Positions 57,661-64,000 of a stretch of 64,000 nt of DNA are shown piece by piece. This stretch comes from Runella sp. GTDB taxonomy: Bacteria; Bacteroidota; Bacteroidia; Cytophagales; Spirosomataceae. The position numbers were made by a program, and so were the translations under genes. Position 1 is the first letter of the stretch, and the number at the start of each line of letters is the position of its first letter. The DNA lies in the NCBI GenBank assembly GCA_023254175.1, contig JALQYJ010000020.1, forward strand, positions 37,783-101,782, in the 5' to 3' direction. The notes beneath the pieces were generated by a model. It saw only the letters and a list, made by a program, of their open reading frames with translations. It did no database searches and was not told where the DNA came from.

Positions 57661-58911
57661 TTAAACCAATACTTCTGATTGGCTAATTTGAAAGTTAAAC
57701 TGAGGGCGTACATAACCAGGCCATTTGCCATACCACGTCACACCTTCACGGTGGTCTTCGACTTCAAACGAAACCGCTTCGGCAAGCTGGTACAAGACCG
57801 TTGAGGTATCTTTTACTACCATTACCGAAACCACGTACGAACCATCGTTAAGGAAATTCCCAGGGATATCGAGCGTAGCCGATACCAATCCTTTATCAAA
57901 AGGCTGCGAGGTAGTTCCGACGTTAAAAATACATTCTCCCGTAAACGCGTAGAGGTGCAAGCTCAAATTAAGGTCGGCACGCTCTGCCATGTTCCAAAAC
58001 TCAATATGCACCTTCACTGGCGTAGTTACGTCGATGTACAACTTCCCATCACCATAGGCAGGTTCTACCTGAATACTACGAAAACGAACCTCGTCGGTTC
58101 CTGGGCCTTCTTCGGGAGTTTTCCATGTGTGCTCAAGCGTTGTTTTAGCAACGTGGCTCAAATAGTTATTAACTACGTGCGTGGTATCTCCTTGTAACTT
58201 GAGACGTCCGTGTTCGAAATAAAAAGCACGGTTACACAGCGACTGCACAGCTGCTAAGTTGTGACTCACAAACAAGATAGTACGACCACTTTCTGACACA
58301 TCGCGCATTTTGCCGAGGCATTTTTTCTGGAAATCAGCGTCTCCTACGGCCAATACTTCATCGATGATAAGAATTTCGGGGCTCAAGTGTGCTGAAATGG
58401 CAAAACCCAAGCGTACGTACATCCCAGAAGAATAACGTTTTACGGGCGTATCCAGAAATTTATCGACTCCAGCAAAATCAACAATGCTATCAAACGCAGC
58501 CTTGATTTCATGGCGTTTCATGCCCAAAATCGCACCGTTCAAGAAGATATTCTCACGTCCAGTAAGTTCAGGGTGGAAACCTGTTCCTACTTCAAGCAAA
58601 CTTGCCACTCGGCCTTTAATGGTCACTCGACCGCTAGTAGGCTCCGTGATTTTGCTCAAAATTTTGAGCAAAGTTGACTTTCCTGCTCCATTATGACCAA
58701 TGATACCTACCCGGTCGCCCTGGTTTACGCTAAAGTTTACGTCGCGTAGTGCCCAGAATTCCTCCTGCTCTACCTCATCTTCCTCTCCTTTTCCAAAAAA
58801 ATGCTTAAACTTATCCGAAAAAGTATCGCGTAATGTAAAATTCTTACGAGCCGCTTTTTGGTGATCTATGATATATTTTTTGCTAATATCTTCCGCAACG
58901 ATAACCTCCAT
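57661..58911 (-). CDS. polysaccharide ABC exporter ATPase with C-terminal glycan-binding domain (Wzt-like)
   Basis: 416 residues from ATG 58911 (upstream TTG at 58950 rejected). Walker A GHNGAGKST (72-80), signature YSSGMYVRL (160-168), Walker B LIIDE (D184, E185). A C-terminal beta-sandwich (about 260-416) of the Wzt_C kind is present, which in ABC-dependent O-antigen export recognises the finished chain terminus. Works with the permease encoded just upstream (35-bp gap). Confidence 0.92.
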   Translation of the reverse strand: MEVIVAEDISKKYIIDHQKAARKNFTLRDTFSDKFKHFFGKGEEDEVEQEEFWALRDVNFSVNQGDRVGIIGHNGAGKSTLLKILSKITEPTSGRVTIKGRVASLLEVGTGFHPELTGRENIFLNGAILGMKRHEIKAAFDSIVDFAGVDKFLDTPVKRYSSGMYVRLGFAISAHLSPEILIIDEVLAVGDADFQKKCLGKMRDVSESGRTILFVSHNLAAVQSLCNRAFYFEHGRLKLQGDTTHVVNNYLSHVAKTTLEHTWKTPEEGPGTDEVRFRSIQVEPAYGDGKLYIDVTTPVKVHIEFWNMAERADLNLSLHLYAFTGECIFNVGTTSQPFDKGLVSATLDIPGNFLNDGSYVVSVMVVKDTSTVLYQLAEAVSFEVEDHREGVTWYGKWPGYVRPQFNFQISQSEVLV

Positions 58912-58946
58912 TGAGCGTATTGGTATTGTTCTAAAGTCAAAAGTAA

Positions 58947-59789
58947 TCAAATGTAGTCAACAAACGAATTTTCTTCTTTACGAAAATAGTAAATAGAAAT
59001 GCCTAATACAATCACGATAAGGCCAATCGTACTGTACAAACTACTTACTTTAAAGAAGGCTCCATTCCCCAATAAGCACCACTTAAATCCGTCGATGATG
59101 CTAACCATTGGGTTGAAATAATACAAATTGTACCACCAAGCACCTTGGTTAGCTTCTACCAAACTACTGCTGTAAGCAATAGGGCAGGCATAAAAGCCAA
59201 TTTGTACGATAAAAGGAATCAACTGAGCAATATCTCTAAACCGCACGTTCATTACAGCAAAAAATAGCCCAAAAGCCAAAGAAACAGCCAAAGTCAAAGA
59301 AACGAACGCTGGAAAAAAGATAATTTGCCAACTAGGGAAGTGTTGGTACCAAACCGCAATAAGGATATAGAGAATGATAGAAATAATGAAATCAACAAAC
59401 CCTACCACGACTGCACTTAATGGCATAATTAAACGAGGAAAATAGGTTTTGGTAACCAAGTTGGAATTCAGTAAAATACTGTGGCTAATTTGGGTAAAAG
59501 TGGTCGAGAAAAATGTCCAAATCGTGATACCCGCTAAAACCATCAACGGGTAGGGTATACCCTCATCGCCTTTAAATTTGGCTACTTTATCAAACACAAA
59601 AACCATTACGAGCATAGTAGCAAAAGGTCGAACGATTGCCCACCCAGCCCCTACTATCGTTTGTTTGTAGCGAACTGATAAATCGCGACGGGAAAGAATC
59701 AATAACAATTCACGATTTTTCCACAAGTCACGCCAATAATTTTTAGCCCCGTGCCCCGCTTCAATAATTACTTCTTCCGAATGCGCCAT
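58947..59789 (-). CDS. polysaccharide ABC exporter permease (Wzm-like)
   Basis: 280 residues, six hydrophobic segments, with the N-terminal cytoplasmic block RDLSVRYKQTIVGAGWAIVRP typical of ABC-2 polysaccharide exporters. Forms the inner-membrane channel for the glycan with the Wzt-like ATPase. Begins 83 bp downstream of the Wzz-like gene, after a terminator-like hairpin. Confidence 0.92.
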   Translation of the reverse strand: MAHSEEVIIEAGHGAKNYWRDLWKNRELLLILSRRDLSVRYKQTIVGAGWAIVRPFATMLVMVFVFDKVAKFKGDEGIPYPLMVLAGITIWTFFSTTFTQISHSILLNSNLVTKTYFPRLIMPLSAVVVGFVDFIISIILYILIAVWYQHFPSWQIIFFPAFVSLTLAVSLAFGLFFAVMNVRFRDIAQLIPFIVQIGFYACPIAYSSSLVEANQGAWWYNLYYFNPMVSIIDGFKWCLLGNGAFFKVSSLYSTIGLIVIVLGISIYYFRKEENSFVDYI

Positions 59790-59821
59790 CGTTTTTTACG
59801 TTCATATTTTACACTAAAAAT

Positions 59822-59857
59822 AAAGCTTTGAGCCAGATTTCTCCCGCCCAAAGCTTC
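59822..59857 (-). terminator. partial terminator between Wzz-like and Wzm-like genes
   Basis: AAGCTTTG (823-830) pairs with CAAAGCTT (849-856), plus inner GC/GC. On the minus strand it is followed by TATTTTTAG, a moderate U-tract. It could lower expression of the downstream exporter and GT genes relative to the Wza/Wzz genes. Confidence 0.6.
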
Positions 59858-59871
59858 TTTTTTGTTTTTAA

Positions 59872-60948
59872 TTATTTATTTTTTATGTCTCTCAGTGCTT
59901 CCCCATAAGTTTGTTTGGCAAGCACAAAGATAATTGCTACAATCAGTCCCAACATGGCCCCAAACTTAGTATTTTCACGGGTGAAAAGTCGAGTTTCGAG
60001 GGGTAAGACTGCGGGTTCAATAATGGTAAATAAGGGAGCCTCTTTGACAATTGACATCCGCAGGTTTTCTAAACTACGTGAGGCCTCCAAGTAGAGCGAC
60101 GAGACGAAGGTGTTGCTTCGTGTCAAGCGGCCCTCTTCTACTTTGGCGGTAGGAGCTACTGCCTCAGTATTGATGACGACTGTCCGAGCTAGACTACTTT
60201 CTGTTCGGTTCAGTACTCGCCCTAACGAATCTACTCGGCGCTGCATAATCCCCATCATCTCACGCGACTTACGCGTCTGTGTTTCTTGATAAACTCTTTC
60301 TATGGTTGTCAACAACAGCTCGGCAAAGGTTTTCGACACTTGCTCATTTTCCATCGACACCGTCAGGTCGTAAAAAGCTGTTTTGATGTCGGGTTGTAAG
60401 ATTTTGATTTCTTTGTCTTTTACCCGATAGAGCACGGCATCAAACACTTGACGTTCTACTTTGGTCATGGAGTCACGGCGATTGTGCGTGATACGAACAT
60501 TCATCCATTCAGGCAAAAAGCTAGCCCATTCATCTTGGCGCAAGTAGGTCGAATCAAGATAGTAGTTTACAAACTTCTCTTTTTTACCATTGCTCAAGGT
60601 CACTGTTGAAAGTAACGCTCTTTCCAAAACGGGGCGCGTTTTAATGACATAAAACAAGTTTTCGCCTCTAAACAACCCTGCATCGCCCGATTGTGCCCCC
60701 GACATCCCTAACAAGCTTCCGAATCCGCCCATATCTTGACTACCAGAAGCTCCACTAATACTAAAGATAATTTTTGCTAGGTACTGAAGGCGTTTGTTTT
60801 TTTCAGCGTCAATGTAATATCCTATGCTCGTTCCAATTGCCGTTATTAGTAGGATAATCCACCAGTTTTTTACAACGAGGTCTTTGGTAGCAATTACCTT
60901 CTGAAATATCAGCTTGGGAGTGAGGGTTACTTGCTCTTGTTGTTCCAT
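59872..60948 (-). CDS. Wzz-like polysaccharide chain-length/co-polymerase protein
   Basis: 358 residues. Two membrane segments flank a long periplasmic domain: about 28-46 (WWIILLITAIGTSIGYYI) and near 330-348 (GAMLGLIVAIIFVL), with a coiled-coil-rich region between. The family sets chain length or couples polymerisation and export. No C-terminal tyrosine kinase domain. 24 bp after the SLBB export gene. Confidence 0.82.
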   Translation of the reverse strand: MEQQEQVTLTPKLIFQKVIATKDLVVKNWWIILLITAIGTSIGYYIDAEKNKRLQYLAKIIFSISGASGSQDMGGFGSLLGMSGAQSGDAGLFRGENLFYVIKTRPVLERALLSTVTLSNGKKEKFVNYYLDSTYLRQDEWASFLPEWMNVRITHNRRDSMTKVERQVFDAVLYRVKDKEIKILQPDIKTAFYDLTVSMENEQVSKTFAELLLTTIERVYQETQTRKSREMMGIMQRRVDSLGRVLNRTESSLARTVVINTEAVAPTAKVEEGRLTRSNTFVSSLYLEASRSLENLRMSIVKEAPLFTIIEPAVLPLETRLFTRENTKFGAMLGLIVAIIFVLAKQTYGEALRDIKNK

Positions 60949-60972
60949 AAAAAAGCTACGTATTAATTCTTT

Positions 60973-63444
60973 TTAGTTTGTACCTAATACTCTGAAAGCC
61001 AAAACGGTTGTAACCAATGTCATCACCGTTGACGAAATACTAATCAACGTCTGCAACGCTCTTTGCGCCTCTGCGAGGTCTGACTGAGTACGTTGTGGCA
61101 CGTGAATTTCAGAACCAGGTTCTACTTTTGGATACACATTGAAAAATAAGAGCTTGCGCGTACGATCAATTGAGCCATTCGGATAAATCACGTACGATTT
61201 GCGCTTAAGCGACATGCGCGTAAATCCACCTCCTTGCGAAATATAATCCATAAATGAGCTCCCGCTGCGGTACTTCACCGTAGTAGGGAATAAAAGCTCT
61301 CCTTGCAGACGTACAGTTTCTAGGCGTCTAGGAATATTGATAATGTCGCCGTTTTGAAGAATAATATCTTCGCGCCCACCAGGGTTACGCAAGATACGTT
61401 CTAAATCGATTCCAATCGCTTCTTGTTTATCTTTAGTTACCTGTTCGTCTTCAAAACGTCCTTTTTTGGCATCGTCGGCAATCTCTGATACCGCACGATT
61501 ACGTTGGGCAATCTCCTCGTCCGAAAGGGTTACTTTACGCAACAAAGTTGCTCCGTTTACGTAAGCTTGAGCTGTAATACCCCCTGCGCGTACTAGCAAA
61601 TCTGACAATTTTTCATCTTTCGTTTTAATCCCGTAGATACCTGGGCTCACAACTTCGCCTTTAAACGTCACGAAGGTTTGAGGCTGGTAGTTTGAAGCTG
61701 GGCGCACCAATACTTCATCGTAGGGTTCGAGCACAAAACGGCTGTCGTTGCCATCGAGAGAAAGGTCACGATTTACATCAAATAAGAAGATATCTGCTAC
61801 TTGGGCCGTTGCCGACTGTACATTTACATCACGTTTACGACGCACAACTTCAATTTGTGAAGTAGCTGCTGATTCTTTAAAACCACCCGAACGGATAATG
61901 GCATCTTCAAGGGTAAGGTTAGCACTGAAAGGTAAGTTTACTTCTGGGCCTTGATTAACTTCTCCTGATATTTTAATAAAAGCGCCTTCACGTAATTCAA
62001 ACTTTGATGGGATAAGCACTTGGTCTTCGCGTTGGAGTATCAAATCCTGGGTTTTGCCACTGAGCATATCGGCCAAATTCAACGAAATGTTTTCTACCGA
62101 TAAGTCTTCCCTAGTACGAATCACATTTACACGACCCATGAAGGCTTCGCCCGTAAGACCTTCTGCGCTCTTGATTAATTGAAGCAAGGTCTTATTTTGG
62201 TCCAATGAATATTGTCCAGGACGGAACACAGGGCCTGAGATAACAACCATGTTTTCGAAACGCTCCAGCAACATCTCTGCGGTAATTTCATCACCATTTT
62301 TAGGGATGTATGTGCCATAGTCTGACGAACGTACATCCACAATACGACGCTCTTTGGCGGTGAGTCCTAGTACCTTTAAGCGGTCGGTGTAAGCATTGCC
62401 ATTAAACCCACCAGCATATGTCAGAACATTGTTTACTGTTTCATTATCAAGAAGTTCGTACAAACCAGGACGTTTGACGTTCCCTTTGATTTCTATGCGT
62501 TTTTTATAGACACCTACTTGGATGATGTCATTATCTTGTAGACGAACGTCCGAATTCAAGGTTCCGTTCATCAATAACTCATACAAGTCAAGAGTCGCAA
62601 TGGTTTTGTTGTTGCGAACTACCTGAATCTGACGGAACGAGCCGAGTTCGTTTGGCCCTCCTGTCAAATAAAGTGCGTTCAAGGCCGTCGAAAGCGACGA
62701 CACATTATAAGTACCAGGGGTAGTAACTTCTCCCAATACCGTTACGCGGATGGTACGAATCCGCCCCAAGCGCAATTGAAGAAACGTACTAGCTCCACTT
62801 CCTGGCGCTCCCAAATTATTGTAATAGGGTGCAAGACGAGTAATAAGCTCTTTTTGAGCCTGCTCAATCGTACGGCCACTCAACTGAACTGGCCCAACCG
62901 CTTTCACAAAAGTAAACCCGTCTGAGTTGACAGGTAACTCTAGTAATGATTGCGAGTATCCGTAGATGTATCCCATCAGTTCATCGCCTGGACCAATGGT
63001 ATAATCACGGGGGGTAGCAATATTATCAGAGGGAGCAAATGAGACATTTGGGTTATTGAAAAGTTGGTATCCAAAAATCTTACGACGCATCTTACTCAAC
63101 TCTGCCTGACGGTACGCCTCTTCGGCTTCTTCCTCACTTTGCAGATTGGTTTCAGTTGACTCGCTGTCTTTTTCTTTTTCTTTTTCTTTGACTTTCTCAA
63201 GCGCCTTAGGATCAGCACTCTTTTTGGCGTCTGAACCTTTGTCAGCCGTAGTAGCGGAAGACGGGGTAGTTGTAGTTAGAGCCTTTGCCGCAGGGACTTG
63301 GCTTTGTGCAGGCACCGAGCTTGAAGTACTACTGCCTTTACCTGTAGGAGTTTGGGCATTTACCAGAGTGGCTGTTACTAAACTTATCGAAAACAGGTTT
63401 AAGATTGCGCGTCCTGCGCTGAAATCTTTTAAAAACTTCTTCAT
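60973..63444 (-). CDS. large SLBB-domain polysaccharide export protein (Wza-like)
   Basis: 823 residues. A signal peptide (about 1-30, ending VNAQ) has no lipobox cysteine, unlike Wza. Residues about 31-110 form a low-complexity Ser/Thr/Ala/Pro stretch and a charged KEKEKEKDSE segment. A Poly_export domain (about 145-235; YTIGPGDELMGY) is followed by about five to six SLBB-type repeats (VTVLGEVTTPGTY, IEIKGNVKRPGLY, VVISGPVFRPGQY, IKISGEVNQGPE, VTFKGEVVSPGIY). Likely forms the outer-membrane translocation channel. First gene of the EPS locus. Confidence 0.9.
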   Translation of the reverse strand: MKKFLKDFSAGRAILNLFSISLVTATLVNAQTPTGKGSSTSSSVPAQSQVPAAKALTTTTPSSATTADKGSDAKKSADPKALEKVKEKEKEKDSESTETNLQSEEEAEEAYRQAELSKMRRKIFGYQLFNNPNVSFAPSDNIATPRDYTIGPGDELMGYIYGYSQSLLELPVNSDGFTFVKAVGPVQLSGRTIEQAQKELITRLAPYYNNLGAPGSGASTFLQLRLGRIRTIRVTVLGEVTTPGTYNVSSLSTALNALYLTGGPNELGSFRQIQVVRNNKTIATLDLYELLMNGTLNSDVRLQDNDIIQVGVYKKRIEIKGNVKRPGLYELLDNETVNNVLTYAGGFNGNAYTDRLKVLGLTAKERRIVDVRSSDYGTYIPKNGDEITAEMLLERFENMVVISGPVFRPGQYSLDQNKTLLQLIKSAEGLTGEAFMGRVNVIRTREDLSVENISLNLADMLSGKTQDLILQREDQVLIPSKFELREGAFIKISGEVNQGPEVNLPFSANLTLEDAIIRSGGFKESAATSQIEVVRRKRDVNVQSATAQVADIFLFDVNRDLSLDGNDSRFVLEPYDEVLVRPASNYQPQTFVTFKGEVVSPGIYGIKTKDEKLSDLLVRAGGITAQAYVNGATLLRKVTLSDEEIAQRNRAVSEIADDAKKGRFEDEQVTKDKQEAIGIDLERILRNPGGREDIILQNGDIINIPRRLETVRLQGELLFPTTVKYRSGSSFMDYISQGGGFTRMSLKRKSYVIYPNGSIDRTRKLLFFNVYPKVEPGSEIHVPQRTQSDLAEAQRALQTLISISSTVMTLVTTVLAFRVLGTN

Positions 63445-63674
63445 GAAATGTGTTTCAGAGAAAAAAGGTAGATTCTGATTAACAATTAATTAACACGATT
63501 GACAAGCCAATATTTATGCAGAATCAAATTGTCTGACAAATTAACGCAACTTTTTCAGTTTTTTAAACTTTTTTCTTTTTTAAGGCCATTTTTTGGGCTT
63601 ATTGTATAATTTTTCCGATATTTTCATGGTTTTATTAATTCTTTGTTTTTTTTATTTTGGTATTTTTAAAAAGA

Positions 63675-63691
63675 ACTTTGTTTTACAAAGT
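63675..63691. promoter_or_regulatory. palindrome ACTTTG-N5-CAAAGT upstream of the EPS locus
   Basis: ACTTTGTTTTACAAAGT lies in the divergent region between the SLBB gene and parE, about 230 bp before the SLBB start. The same arms occur twice at 44086-44129 within the EPS locus. The rest of this 393-bp AT-rich gap (63445-63837) shows no further clear signal. Confidence 0.4.
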
Positions 63692-63837
63692 AAATGTATT
63701 TATCCTTATTGAGCCAACAATTTCGTTAGATTTTTTTGCGGTAAGGTGGTATTTGTGCTTCAACGCTTAAAATCGTAAGTTTGTGAAATCATACCAAAGG
63801 GTATCTACAAACCCGTCAAAAAATCATTTAACTATTG

Positions 63838-64000
63838 ATGGCAGAACAAGTAAAGTACGACGAAAGCAGTATTCGTTCGCTCGACTGGAAAGAACACATC
63901 CGATTGCGCCCAGGGATGTACATTGGTAAGCTGGGAGATGGCTCAGCTGCCGACGATGGTATTTACGTGCTGGTGAAAGAAATTGTCGATAACTCAATTG
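63838..64000 (+). CDS. parE: DNA topoisomerase IV subunit B (partial, N-terminus)
   Basis: 54 codons visible from ATG 63838. The N-terminus shows the type IIA topoisomerase ATPase domain: [17 protein letters not shown] and the ATP-binding VKEIVDNSI. The insertion after MYIGKLG and the short N-terminal arm resemble Bacteroidota ParE rather than GyrB. The remainder lies outside the window. Divergent from the EPS locus. Confidence 0.85.
   Translation, partial: MAEQVKYDESSIRSLDWKEHIRLRPGMYIGKLGDGSAADDGIYVLVKEIVDNSI

Overview
This is chromosomal DNA from a member of the Bacteroidota, most likely of the order Cytophagales (Spirosomataceae-like, e.g. a Runella relative). The signs are stand-alone glycan-degradation genes with Bacteroidota-type signal peptides, weak Shine-Dalgarno sequences, TAnnTTTG-type -7 promoter elements, a SusD-like C-terminal remnant, a Nudix-type sugar regulator and a Bacteroidota-style topoisomerase IV subunit B. 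The genus is inference only; no rRNA or tRNA gene was recognised.

Region 1 (1-16492, all minus strand) is a plant-polysaccharide utilisation operon. In transcription order it runs GH95 > GH43 > GH127 > GH43 > SASA/carboxylesterase fusion > broken esterase > four CE1-type esterases > small secreted protein cut by the window edge. All intact products carry export signals. The mix (arabinofuranosidase and xylosidase families, an alpha-L-fucosidase/galactosidase family, acetyl and feruloyl-type esterases) fits side-chain removal from an acetylated, feruloylated arabinoxylan. No SusC/SusD pair is present, but the last codons of a SusD gene and its terminator survive just upstream of the GH95 gene, suggesting that the outer-membrane uptake genes were deleted. 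Region 2 (17032-20382) is the cytoplasmic side: a GPH-family sugar:cation symporter, a cytoplasmic GH43, and a Nudix-fold regulator with a degenerate Nudix box.

Region 3 (20580-37215) is mostly housekeeping: a secreted metallophosphoesterase, a cytochrome c/sugar dehydrogenase, MutS2, a lone hisA, an ECF sigma factor overlapped by a small acidic protein, PlsC, an MDR oxidoreductase, an alpha/beta hydrolase, an acyl-CoA synthetase, a glutamine-synthetase-family enzyme, an exported Mn-type superoxide dismutase and an FG-GAP repeat protein. Two decayed genes (HExxH peptidase and Uma2-like) flank MutS2 and hisA.

Region 4 (37263-63444, all minus strand) is a 26-kb exopolysaccharide/O-antigen locus. 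It starts with an SLBB export protein (Wza-like) and a Wzz-like chain-length protein, then an ABC exporter (Wzm/Wzt with a glycan-binding C-terminus), a DegT aminotransferase, a GT-C membrane protein, WbqC and NeuD-like proteins, eight further glycosyltransferases or probable ones, two SGNH proteins, an acyltransferase-3, a Wzy-like polymerase and a second multi-pass protein. It combines ABC-exporter and Wzy/Wzz hallmarks. Hairpins without U-tracts follow several of its stop codons. The window ends in the divergent start of parE.
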